Virus record (IMG/VR): IMGVR_UViG_3300037485_000804
Span: 1-40,232 of that record
Length of the DNA stretch: 40,232 nt
Reading direction: 5' to 3' (one strand)
DNA from: a virus
Below are positions 1 through 6,628 of this stretch, in pieces (within the stretch, counting starts at the first letter, position 1; every line of letters starts with the position of its first letter). Made by a program: the position numbers and the translations under genes. The notes below the pieces were generated by a model, which saw nothing but the letters and a program-made list of their open reading frames with translations, had not been told where the DNA came from and made no database searches.

Positions 1-207
1 ATCGGCGGGGAAGAACTCCTCCATCACTTCCTCAACCGACTTCTCGCCAAGCGCCATGAGCAGTTGCCGCGTCGTGTACTCTGCGTTCAGCGTGCCCGCC
101 ATTGGGAAGCCGCCAAGCGTCGCCGCCTGCACGACAGCACCAACGCGAGCCACAACGTCACGCTCCACAAGGTCCGGGAACGTGATGTCAACGTGCGTGT
201 TGATCGG
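1..207. repeat. Left copy of 207-bp terminal direct repeat
   Basis: This stretch recurs at 40026-40232. The copies are identical except at positions 100 and 102-109, where nine of ten consecutive bases differ. The repeat lies within the portal gene, and the reading frame continues across the join. It shows that the contig closes on itself (circular assembly) or is terminally redundant. Whether it is a physical terminus or only an assembly overlap cannot be told from the sequence. Confidence 0.93.
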
Positions 208-1497
208 ATCATCGCTCGCCTCCTCTCCCTCTGCCGGGATGCCGGGATCGTAGACGAAGGTCAGCTCGTCCCAGGCGTCGAGTTCGTCGTGCCCGGATAG
301 GCCCTCGATATTGCCGGCGCGTGCCCGTGCCTCGACCGCGAAGCCGATCACGTTCTCAAGGATCTCGGACCACACGCGCTGGCGGACGAGGAAGCCCAAC
401 TCAGTAGGACGGTCGAGTGACTTCGCGGTAGCGAGCGTCCCCACGCTGGCGTCACCGAAGAACGTCTCGGGGAATCCCGTCGCAGCGCAGACCATCAACA
501 GCAAGCGACGGCCATCGGCGGGCGAGGTCGTTGCTCCCGCCGTCTTTACCGGCTGCAAGGAGGCGCTGTCTCCTGTCTCGATGAACGTAGAACCCGTGGA
601 GGGTGCCGGATTGTAGCCGTCGCTTGAGATCGCCGAATCGAGCTTCGTCTTGACAGCCGCGCGTTGCGTCGCGCCGCCCTTCGTGACGACCTTCCACGCG
701 AAGCGAGCAAGCGATCGCGTGATGGTTGCCCAGTTCGCGAGGAACTCGTTGTACGTGCGTGCCCAGTCGTGTGCCGAGTACAGCTCCGACAGGCCGAAGC
801 GTTGGTTGCCCACGCAGTTGACTCGGACGTGGTAGACCGGCTGCGTCCAGTCGATCCTACGGCCCTTGTATGCCTGCGGCTTGTCCTTCGGGGTGTACTG
901 CCAGTCGGGATGAATGACTTCCTCTGTGGAGCCGCCCTGCGATCCCAGGACCGTCTCCGTGGCGATGCGAGTCCGCGCGTAGTACCACGGCTCCTTCGCG
1001 TCGTCCGGGTTCGAGATCACGTCTTGGATCTCGTCGAATGGGATCGATCGCACGCGCACAAGGCCCGAATCGTTCGTGAAGAATGCAAAGAAGAGATTGC
1101 CGTTGATCCGCAGATCGACGTCTAGCGCGCCCATCGAGAGCGGCGTCGCAATCTCCGCGCGGTTCTTCTCGTCGGCAAGGAACTCCTGCACGACGAAGTC
1201 AACGATATCGTTCACCGCGACGATCGTTACTCCTTGGCCGAAGATGTAGGAGACGGAGAGATCGACGGCGCGGCGGATCAAAGGCGACTTCAAGTAGAAG
1301 AGCATTGACTCTCGCGCGATCTTGCGCAAGGCGTCTCGCGAGAACTCGACCTGAGTTGTTCCTAGCAGCCGGTCCCAGCCTCGCTCTTCCAGATCGAATT
1401 CGAGTTCGGCTATCCGCTCGGTGAGGTTGGCCTCGGTTACTCGAAGTCGATCCTCTAGGCCTTCGATGGAGCGTTCGACGATCCCCGTCACGGCCAT
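1..1497 (-). CDS. Portal protein, N-terminal 499 residues (runs off left edge)
   Basis: Portal proteins form the dodecameric ring at one head vertex through which DNA is packaged and to which the tail attaches. The frame is open from ATG at 1497, preceded by GGAGG five bases upstream, to base 1, and resumes at the right end (40232 to 39912), giving 536 residues when closed through the terminal repeat. The N-terminus has an acidic coiled-coil-like stretch followed by a portal-like core ('SPLIRRAVDLSVSYIFGQG' and 'DVDLRINGNLFFAFF'), which suits the SPP1/HK97-type portal size. The next gene is a MuF minor head protein, the usual partner of this portal class. A stem-loop region precedes the gene. 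The terminal-repeat mismatch block changes Phe-Pro-Met here to Thr-Val-Leu in the right-hand copy. The family call rests on position and pattern, not a search. Confidence 0.85.
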   Translation of the reverse strand, partial: MAVTGIVERSIEGLEDRLRVTEANLTERIAELEFDLEERGWDRLLGTTQVEFSRDALRKIARESMLFYLKSPLIRRAVDLSVSYIFGQGVTIVAVNDIVDFVVQEFLADEKNRAEIATPLSMGALDVDLRINGNLFFAFFTNDSGLVRVRSIPFDEIQDVISNPDDAKEPWYYARTRIATETVLGSQGGSTEEVIHPDWQYTPKDKPQAYKGRRIDWTQPVYHVRVNCVGNQRFGLSELYSAHDWARTYNEFLANWATITRSLARFAWKVVTKGGATQRAAVKTKLDSAISSDGYNPAPSTGSTFIETGDSASLQPVKTAGATTSPADGRRLLLMVCAATGFPETFFGDASVGTLATAKSLDRPTELGFLVRQRVWSEILENVIGFAVEARARAGNIEGLSGHDELDAWDELTFVYDPGIPAEGEEASDDPINTHVDITFPDLVERDVVARVGAVVQAATLGGFPMAGTLNAEYTTRQLLMALGEKSVEEVMEEFFPAD

Positions 1498-1557
1498 CAG
1501 CACCTCCAGACTCAGCAAGCCTAGAGTAATTGGACACGATGGAGTGCTGAAGAGCAA

Positions 1558-1629
1558 ACGCGCCGCATGATTGCACGGCGCGTCTGCCTCCTGTGGAGAG
1601 GAGAAAGGCCCGTTCTAGCCAGGAACGGG
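1558..1629 (-). terminator. Two stem-loops between the SEC-C gene and portal
   Basis: There are two perfect inverted repeats: an 8-bp stem (1558-1565 with 1576-1583, loop 10) and a 7-bp stem (1609-1615 with 1623-1629, loop 7). Read on the minus strand, the first is followed by GTTTGCTCTT, a weak U tract. They occupy the only gap between the small-gene operon and the portal gene, so a terminator or attenuator fits. Neither has a clean run of U, so the call is tentative. Confidence 0.4.
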
Positions 1630-1637
1630 AGAGGTGC

Positions 1638-1853
1638 TCAATGTCCGCAGCATCGCTTGCTCTTCTTGCCCGATCCGCATTCGCATGGCTCGTTGCGCCC
1701 GACCTTCGGAGCCTTCCTAGTGATGACGCCCGTACTCGGCATGAACTGATCTTCTGCGTGTTGCGCGAGGAACTTCTGCGCCCGCTTCGATGCGCCTACG
1801 CGGAGGCGTTCTAGCGCCCCTTCCTTGCGGTCGTTAGACTTCGGTCCGCTCAT
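1638..1853 (-). CDS. Small SEC-C motif metal-binding protein
   Basis: This is a 71-residue protein ending in a SEC-C zinc-binding motif: C57-x-C59 then C68-C69-G-H, context '[16 protein letters not shown]'. SEC-C motifs occur at the C-terminus of SecA and in many small proteins, where they bind zinc and mediate protein contacts. The N-terminal 50 residues are basic and unrecognised. The start at 1853 is chosen because AAGGA lies eight bases upstream; an ATG three codons earlier would sit on top of that site. It is the last gene of the small-gene operon and overlaps the preceding gene by about 20 bases. Confidence 0.75.
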   Translation of the reverse strand: MSGPKSNDRKEGALERLRVGASKRAQKFLAQHAEDQFMPSTGVITRKAPKVGRNEPCECGSGKKSKRCCGH

Positions 1854-2028
1854 GGTCTGCATCCTTCCGCTTCACTACGCGGGCCGTCCGCTTGATCCAA
1901 TCGACCTCAATGTCTTCGTCCGCCTCAACGTGAAGCGGAGTTGAGAAGATCATTCGATCGACCATGCTGCCTTGCCATCGTTTGTCGAACTGTCCGACCT
2001 CGATAATGGTTCCGAAGTCCTGCGTCAT
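1834..2028 (-). CDS. Hypothetical small protein
   Basis: This 64-residue protein is not recognised. The start is ATG 2028 with AAAGGA upstream. The sequence is acidic in the middle ('[10 protein letters not shown]') and basic at the end, with no cysteine pairs, signal peptide or membrane segment. It is translationally linked by overlap to genes on both sides in the 3298-1638 operon. Confidence 0.65.
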   Translation of the reverse strand: MTQDFGTIIEVGQFDKRWQGSMVDRMIFSTPLHVEADEDIEVDWIKRTARVVKRKDADHERTEV

Positions 2029-2240
2029 GTCAGATCCTTTCCCCTCCATCCGTCGCAACTGTCCTCATCTCCGACGGCGATAGCCTCGGGATGGATATTG
2101 CAAATGAAGAAGCCGAGGCCATTCGGTGAATACCATCGGTGATGCTTCTCCCACGATCGATTCGCGCACGTGTAGCAGATGCGCGGCGTGAATCCTTGCT
2201 TGATCAAGAACAGCGTGATCGCCTTCTTCATCCCGTTCAT
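2025..2240 (-). CDS. Hypothetical cysteine-rich small protein
   Basis: This 71-residue protein has C22-x2-C25, C47, H50 and C62, spaced as in a small zinc-binding fold. The C-terminal part ('FFICNIHPE' and 'DEDSCDGW') looks like a conserved phage motif, but I cannot name the family. ATG 2240 has GAGGA upstream. It overlaps neighbours by four bases at each end, so translation is probably coupled. Confidence 0.65.
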   Translation of the reverse strand: MNGMKKAITLFLIKQGFTPRICYTCANRSWEKHHRWYSPNGLGFFICNIHPEAIAVGDEDSCDGWRGKDLT

Positions 2241-2590
2241 GGCATCCTCGGCTCTACCGGATCCCAGTCACCGACCGTAGAGTAGATCGCGACGAGCACG
2301 CGGTCGCCCTCTTTGACGAACGCGGGGGACGGGATCGAGACGGTGTGCTGCGAGTCCGTGATGATCGGCCCGACGCGTCGCAGGCGGATCGTCACGAGAG
2401 GTTTGATGATAGCGTAGGTCGGATGAATCCCTATGGGCTCGCCGGCGGGCATTGCCGCGATTGCCTTCTCTAGGTTCTCAATCGTCAACGGCAGTGGTGT
2501 GGTAGACCCCGGCGCGTTGTTCTCTTCCAGCGCCCGCTCTCGTATCGTCGGCGGCTTCACTGTTGACTTCGACGGAATCCCTCTAGGCAT
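2237..2590 (-). CDS. Hypothetical protein
   Basis: This 117-residue protein is not recognised. The start is ATG 2590 with GGAGG five bases upstream. The N-terminal third is proline- and threonine-rich and looks disordered. The C-terminal part is beta-rich ('IRLRRVGPII', 'DRVLVAIYSTVGDWDPVEP'). It overlaps the next gene by four bases (ATGA). Confidence 0.65.
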   Translation of the reverse strand: MPRGIPSKSTVKPPTIRERALEENNAPGSTTPLPLTIENLEKAIAAMPAGEPIGIHPTYAIIKPLVTIRLRRVGPIITDSQHTVSIPSPAFVKEGDRVLVAIYSTVGDWDPVEPRMP

Positions 2591-2903
2591 GTTCCCTCCA
2601 CTCGCGTTCCGTGAATAGCTCCTCGTCTTCATCCTTGACGAACACCTGAACTCGCTCGGGATCATTCCACTGCGCCGTCCTGATCGCAGCAATCAAGTGG
2701 TCCCAATTCATGTAGTTGAACGCTGCGAGATAGATGTCGCACTCCATGTGCTTCTCGCCCCCGACGTACTCGCTGTCGCTTGCGGGGGTGCGCGTGAACG
2801 GAGTGTGCCCCTTCTCAAGCAGGTAAGCGTTCACTTCCTCGATGCGTTTCTGAGGGTACTCTCCGCACCCATGTGTCAGGATCACGTTCATCACTCGGCT
2901 CAC
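2583..2903 (-). CDS. Hypothetical protein
   Basis: This 106-residue protein starts at GTG 2903, with GAGGAGG four to nine bases upstream. It alternates hydrophobic strands and helices ('MNVILTHGCGEYP', 'CDIYLAAFNYMNW', 'RVQVFVKDEDEE'), like a small alpha/beta protein. The aspartate-containing second segment loosely recalls short nucleoside-processing folds, but I would not assign a function. It sits mid-operon among small genes. Confidence 0.65.
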   Translation of the reverse strand: MSRVMNVILTHGCGEYPQKRIEEVNAYLLEKGHTPFTRTPASDSEYVGGEKHMECDIYLAAFNYMNWDHLIAAIRTAQWNDPERVQVFVKDEDEELFTEREWREHA

Positions 2904-2912
2904 GTTCCCTCC

Positions 2913-3053
2913 TCACTTCGCTGCGCTTCGTAGTATCGTCACGGTGATCGCAAACGCAATCGCCAGCACGACGTAGAACAGAATCGTCTCGCTACAGGTG
3001 AACGGCGGATCGACGATGCGCGACCCGTGCTCCACCACGAACTCGGGGATCAT
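2913..3053 (-). CDS. Small single-pass membrane protein
   Basis: This is a 46-residue ORF read directly from the minus strand. It starts at ATG 3053, whose ATGA overlaps the upstream gene's stop, and ends at TGA 2913. Residues 1-20 are polar. Residues 22-41 ('ETILFYVVLAIAFAITVTIL') form one strong membrane helix followed by a short basic tail. Translation is probably coupled, since there is no good independent ribosome site. It fills what would otherwise be a gap in a compact operon. Its function is unknown. Confidence 0.6.
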   Translation of the reverse strand: MIPEFVVEHGSRIVDPPFTCSETILFYVVLAIAFAITVTILRSAAK

Positions 3054-3298
3054 CGTACCCAGACCCCCGTCGCACGCTGAATCGCAATCACGCGCCGCGC
3101 AGCCTTCGTGTCCCGCTTCGGCGTCCGCATCGTCGAGAGGTCCACCGTGACGCGACGCTTGCCGCCGAGTGCGCGATCGGTTGGGCCGTCGTGATCGAAC
3201 GTGACCGCCTTCAGCACGATCGCATCGACGTTGCGGTGTAGGTCAACGGCAGCCGCTTCGAGGCTCTTATACTTGTAGCCTTGCGGTTTGTGGCCCAT
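3050..3298 (-). CDS. Hypothetical basic protein
   Basis: This 82-residue basic protein is unrecognised. The start is ATG 3298 with AAGGAG upstream, rather than a start 84 bases earlier with no ribosome site that would run through the stem-loop at 3316-3364. It has many Arg and Lys residues in its C-terminal half ('RTPKRDTKAARRVIAI'), which would suit nucleic-acid contact. Its stop overlaps the start of the small membrane protein. Confidence 0.65.
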   Translation of the reverse strand: MGHKPQGYKYKSLEAAAVDLHRNVDAIVLKAVTFDHDGPTDRALGGKRRVTVDLSTMRTPKRDTKAARRVIAIQRATGVWVR

Positions 3299-3315
3299 CA
3301 GTCTCCTTGTTTCCG

Positions 3316-3364
3316 TGGTGGCGGGGGTTGCATCGGGGTCAGCCGTCCAACTCCCCCGCCACCA
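3316..3364 (-). other. Strong intergenic stem-loop (12-bp stem)
   Basis: A perfect 12-bp GC-rich inverted repeat (3316-3327 with 3353-3364, 25-base loop) lies between the ribbon-helix-helix gene and the next gene. On the minus-strand transcript it ends about 16 bases before the ATG at 3298. No U run follows, so it is more likely an RNA-stability or translational element than a classical terminator. Confidence 0.6.
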
Positions 3365-3416
3365 TTTGAGCGGAGGTGACATCGGGCCGCCTTGGCGTAC
3401 CGTCCTCCGCTCTTGC

Positions 3417-3584
3417 TCACTTCTTCTCAGCCCTCGCCACGTACTCCGACAGGGCCTGCACGACGAGGTAGCTCACCGAGCGATCCTGCGCCTTGCAGAT
3501 CTTCACGAGTCTCTCGACGATCCCCTCGCCCTGCTTCGCCTTCGGGATGTAGACTGATAGCTTTGTCGTGTCCGTCTGCTGCAT
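3417..3584 (-). CDS. Ribbon-helix-helix DNA-binding protein
   Basis: This 55-residue protein has the Arc/MetJ-type layout: a short beta strand ('KLSVYIP', residues 8-14) followed by two helices ('GIVERLVKICKAQD' and 'VSYLVVQALSEYVARA'). Such proteins dimerise, insert a beta ribbon into the major groove and usually act as repressors. ATG 3584 has AGGAGG nine bases upstream. It is the first gene behind a strong promoter at 3735-3707, whose spacer holds three tandem GAGTA repeats, a plausible operator, so autoregulation is likely. It is the only classical transcription factor visible in the genome. Confidence 0.8.
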   Translation of the reverse strand: MQQTDTTKLSVYIPKAKQGEGIVERLVKICKAQDRSVSYLVVQALSEYVARAEKK

Positions 3585-3706
3585 CCTGTCGCCTCCTGTC
3601 GATGATGGTGAACCTGAGTGGCGTGCCTTCAATGTGCGAGTCGTTGTCGCGTCCAGCGTAGCGCCCTCGATCGCTCCACGTGTGCATGTCGCCCCCTATC
3701 GCCGTC

Positions 3707-3735
3707 AATATACTCTACTCTACTCCCGGCGTCAA
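3707..3735 (-). promoter_or_regulatory. Sigma-70-type promoter of the small-gene operon
   Basis: On the minus strand a TTGACG -35 box (3735-3730), a 17-bp spacer and a TATATT -10 box (3712-3707) each match the consensus at five of six positions. The terL stop codon lies inside the -35 box. It should drive the ribbon-helix-helix gene and the following small genes down to about 1638. Confidence 0.75.
3711..3725 (-). repeat. Three tandem GAGTA repeats in promoter
   Basis: On the minus strand GAGTA occurs three times with no gap, running through the promoter spacer into the first two bases of the -10 box. Ribbon-helix-helix repressors commonly bind short direct repeats, and such a gene follows immediately, so this is a candidate operator. 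The operator role is inferred. Confidence 0.55.
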
Positions 3736-5045
3736 TAGGGCGAGATAGGTCGCCAGTCGTCTACCATCACGACCTCTTGCTCCTCGGCCACTTCGATGAA
3801 GAGTTCGGTCGCGGCCCAGACTGTAGCGTCTGCCCTGTTCGGCGACTCGCCTTCACCCGGAACCCATCCCGTCATCTCTTCCTCAAGCTCGGGGAACTCG
3901 CCGCAGTGGACGCCTCGCCCTTGTTCGTAGAGCGCGGCAACGGGTTCGGCGCGCACGGCCTTCCCTCTCGACGCATGGACGGCCTTGTAGCTCACGTTCG
4001 GATCGCACTGCCGGATGTTCGACTCGACGAGATCGCCGCCGTTGTTCACCTCGCCGATGATGCGGTCAGCGTGCCAGCGACGATAGGCACGCACAACGAT
4101 CATGCCCCACTCGTGCGGAGAGTAGCGCCCGGATAGATCCTCGAGCACGTAGAACCAGTTGCCAAGTCTGCCGGCAACGATGATCCCCGTCTCGTCGCTC
4201 TTCTTCGTCTGCGTCACCGCAGGATCTACAGCCACTACGATGCGATCCATGCTCTCGGGCAGCTCTCGGCGCTGAATCCAGTCGCCCTTCCAGAGCGCCC
4301 CCTCTGTGTCCGTGCCCCACAGCCCGAGCAAGAAGCGGTCGCGCTTGTGCTTCGATAGGCGACCGAGGACAGACTCGATGTAGCCCGCCGGCAGGTTCGC
4401 TCGGTTGTCTTCCGGGTTCATCAAGAGCGAGGCGTAGTCGGATGGATCGGCAAGAGGCCCGCCGTCCATCGGGTCTACGTGATCAATCCACAGGCGATGC
4501 GTCCAGTGCTTCGCGCGGGGCGGATTTTCGTCATAGTAAGCCTTGAGGACTAGCCCGGAGTTCTCCGCGAGCCGTGTCCGTGCCGTCTCCACTGAATCGT
4601 AGGTGAGCTGGCTGCACTCGTTGAACAGGATCGTCGAGAACTCGTGGCCGAGCACCTTCTCGGTGCGGTCCTTGTCGTCGAGTCCACCGATCCAGATCTG
4701 TGACCCGTTCGGAAACTCGACGTAGTAGTCGGTATGGTTCCACGTCACGGGCAGATTCGGGCACGCCATCGCCAGCACCTTCGGAAGCGTGTCCAACCAG
4801 ATCGAGGTCTTGCAGTGGTTGAAGTGGCGGCGCAAGACGAGGTGACGAGACTTTCGTTTCACCGCACGGCACACCATCGCGTAGAGGTGGATAACTGTCT
4901 TCCCCGAGCGACTGCCGCCGTAGAGGAGCACCTGGGTAGCGGAGCCAGCTAACAGGGCAATGGCTTCATGCTGCGTGGCTGTCTTGGCGAAGCGCCTAGA
5001 GCTTGGCGTCTTCGGCGTCAAAGTGGACCGTGATCGGGCCGCCAT
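3732..5045 (-). CDS. terL: Terminase large subunit
   Basis: This is the ATP-driven DNA-packaging motor and headful/cos nuclease. In 437 residues it shows the N-terminal ATPase with Walker A 'GGSRSGKT' (43-50), Walker B 'STILFNE' (137-143, catalytic E143) and a coupling segment 'YYDENPP' (170-176). The C-terminal RNase H-like nuclease has acidic residues in 'AVDPAV' (D274), 'GEVNNGGD' (E332) and 'NRADATVWA' (D406). Length and motif spacing are normal. The annotated ATG at 5045 overlaps terS by 50 bases and has no good ribosome site, so translational coupling to terS or a slightly later non-ATG start is possible. Its 3' end carries the -35 box of the next promoter. Confidence 0.96.
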   Translation of the reverse strand: MAARSRSTLTPKTPSSRRFAKTATQHEAIALLAGSATQVLLYGGSRSGKTVIHLYAMVCRAVKRKSRHLVLRRHFNHCKTSIWLDTLPKVLAMACPNLPVTWNHTDYYVEFPNGSQIWIGGLDDKDRTEKVLGHEFSTILFNECSQLTYDSVETARTRLAENSGLVLKAYYDENPPRAKHWTHRLWIDHVDPMDGGPLADPSDYASLLMNPEDNRANLPAGYIESVLGRLSKHKRDRFLLGLWGTDTEGALWKGDWIQRRELPESMDRIVVAVDPAVTQTKKSDETGIIVAGRLGNWFYVLEDLSGRYSPHEWGMIVVRAYRRWHADRIIGEVNNGGDLVESNIRQCDPNVSYKAVHASRGKAVRAEPVAALYEQGRGVHCGEFPELEEEMTGWVPGEGESPNRADATVWAATELFIEVAEEQEVVMVDDWRPISPY

Positions 5046-5388
5046 CCTTGCCAGTCACCTCGACGGCTGCTTGGTCTTTCCATCCGTAGTTGTTCTTGAG
5101 GACGAAGATGTGCCCTGGTCCCCATCCGTCACCGCGCAGCATCCGTTCCGCTGTTGCAGCCTCTATTCTAGCCTTGGCTTTCTTTATAGGATCAGAAAAC
5201 TCAGTCCTGTCCTGATATTCCAGCAGGCCCTCTATGGTCAAGTCGAGGTGCAGGCAGAGTCCTAGAACGGTCCACGGCTGGAGGACGGTGGCGAAGTAGG
5301 AGTCGATTCGCGTCTCCATCTGCGCGACGGACGTGAACTTGCGCGGGCGGCCTCCGGCGTGCTTCGGCTTGTCGATGTTCGTTGTCAC
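4996..5388 (-). CDS. terS: Terminase small subunit / DNA-packaging protein
   Basis: The small subunit recognises phage DNA and feeds it to TerL. It has 130 residues. The basic N-terminus ('GGRPRKF') and helical body, with a conserved tail 'AERMLRGDGWGPGHIFVLK' then 'NNYGWKD', resemble the GP3-type packaging proteins found just upstream of this terminase class. GTG 5388 is chosen because AAGGTGA lies four bases upstream; the longer frame adds nine residues without a site. The gene follows the MazG-like gene with a four-base overlap and precedes terL. Confidence 0.85.
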   Translation of the reverse strand: MTTNIDKPKHAGGRPRKFTSVAQMETRIDSYFATVLQPWTVLGLCLHLDLTIEGLLEYQDRTEFSDPIKKAKARIEAATAERMLRGDGWGPGHIFVLKNNYGWKDQAAVEVTGKDGGPITVHFDAEDAKL

Positions 5389-5627
5389 GGTTTCACCTTG
5401 CTGGAAGTATAGCACTCCCGATAGGCGGCGACAGCCATCGCAGCGACTTGGATCAGCTCGTCGCGCCCGTCTTCGTCACGGCGCACCTTCTCCCAGAACT
5501 CGTCGAGTTCTTCGAGGATCACGGCGTAGGCTTCGTGCTGGCTGTGGAAGGCGGGAAACTTGGCGCGAGCGCGTTCGATCTCGTCTTCGATGGCGACTCC
5601 GATCTCCTTCAGGGTTCGTGGTTGCAT
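5385..5627 (-). CDS. MazG-like protein
   Basis: This is an 80-residue all-helical protein. The motif 'ILEELDEFWEKVRRDEDGRD' followed by 'ELIQVAAMAVAAY' resembles the EExxE...ExxD metal site of MazG-like nucleotide pyrophosphohydrolases, but the last acidic position appears as Gln/Ala, so catalytic activity is doubtful. MazG proteins remove non-canonical or signalling nucleotides, and phage versions are common. ATG 5627 overlaps the methyltransferase stop (TGATG), with GAGGAG upstream. Confidence 0.65.
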   Translation of the reverse strand: MQPRTLKEIGVAIEDEIERARAKFPAFHSQHEAYAVILEELDEFWEKVRRDEDGRDELIQVAAMAVAAYRECYTSSKVKP

Positions 5628-6628
5628 CACGACTCCTCTTCGTCTGCGTCCGTGTCGTGCTCTTCTTGTGGAGCGAACAGCAACGGATCGTCCTGCGGAG
5701 CGTCCGACATTGCAGCGGAGACGTTCTTCATCGCCTGGTTGAAGTAGGTCGGTTTGAGTTCGATACCGATACCCTTGCGTCCGGCTTTCACCGCACCGTA
5801 GACCTCGGACCCTACTCCCATGAACGGAGTCAAGATCTTCTCGCCAGGATTCGACCAGAGGACGATGCAACGGTCGATCACGTCGAGTTGCAACGGGTGG
5901 ACGTGCTTCTCGTCTTCGGCGTCACGTGCCGCCTTGTATGGCAACACGCGCGACACACGCACGTCGTCCCAGAAAGCCGAGGCGTACTGCCTCCAGATCC
6001 AATGCGAGTACCGATTCTGGATCTGGTTTCCTGTCCATCCCTTGAACTTCGACAGCTCGCCGGGGATCTCACGCTCGCCGGCATAATCGAGGAGGCCCAC
6101 CGGATGCGTGATCGGAGTCTTGTTCTCCCCATCACGCCGGAAGATGAGGAGGTAGTCGGCAGAGGCACACGAACAGCGCGACGAGTCTTCGACGATTCCT
6201 CGGTGCGCTAGGTTCTTTGCCATCGTCCGATTGCGCACGGCGAGCGGTTCCTTCCAGATGTGGTATCGGCAGACGTACTGCCAACCGAGACGACGATGCA
6301 GGCGGATGATGTCTCCAGGGAAGTCGGTCAGCGCGTCGCATCCCGTGTTCCCTGTTGGCACGTCGGCGCAGTGGACGGCCGTGATCCGTCCCGGCATGGT
6401 CACGCGGGCGAGTTCCTGGACAACGAACTCGTAGTGTGCGAAGAACTCGTCGTAGTCCTTGCAGTTCGACAAGTCTCGCTCGCTGGATGAGTAGTGGTAT
6501 AGACCCGCGAACGGCGGCGAGTAGATTGACAGGTGAATCGACGCCTCCGGCAACGTCGGCATGACCTCCATGCAGTCCCCACAGTAGATCGCGTACCGAT
6601 CGGTGATCACTTGATCTTTCACAGCCAC
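5627..6628 (-). CDS. DNA (adenine-N6 or cytosine-N4) methyltransferase
   Basis: This 333-residue enzyme has the beta-class motif order. The catalytic motif IV 'SPPF' (residues 37-40) comes first, and the S-adenosylmethionine pocket comes late as 'FMGVGSEVYGA' followed by 'GIGIEL'. SPPF/SPPY is typical of N4-cytosine enzymes, but N6-adenine cannot be excluded. It has an acidic C-terminal tail. GTG 6628 overlaps the helicase stop by ten bases. No matching restriction nuclease lies nearby, so it probably protects phage DNA from host restriction or marks its own DNA. Confidence 0.9.
   Translation of the reverse strand: MAVKDQVITDRYAIYCGDCMEVMPTLPEASIHLSIYSPPFAGLYHYSSSERDLSNCKDYDEFFAHYEFVVQELARVTMPGRITAVHCADVPTGNTGCDALTDFPGDIIRLHRRLGWQYVCRYHIWKEPLAVRNRTMAKNLAHRGIVEDSSRCSCASADYLLIFRRDGENKTPITHPVGLLDYAGEREIPGELSKFKGWTGNQIQNRYSHWIWRQYASAFWDDVRVSRVLPYKAARDAEDEKHVHPLQLDVIDRCIVLWSNPGEKILTPFMGVGSEVYGAVKAGRKGIGIELKPTYFNQAMKNVSAAMSDAPQDDPLLFAPQEEHDTDADEEES

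Noticed and set aside
3427-3687. Minus-strand frame starting ATG 3687 after GGGGGCGAC
   Set aside because: Its second half overlaps the ribbon-helix-helix gene in another frame with a shadow-like Arg/Gly-rich sequence. It would be a leader peptide at most.
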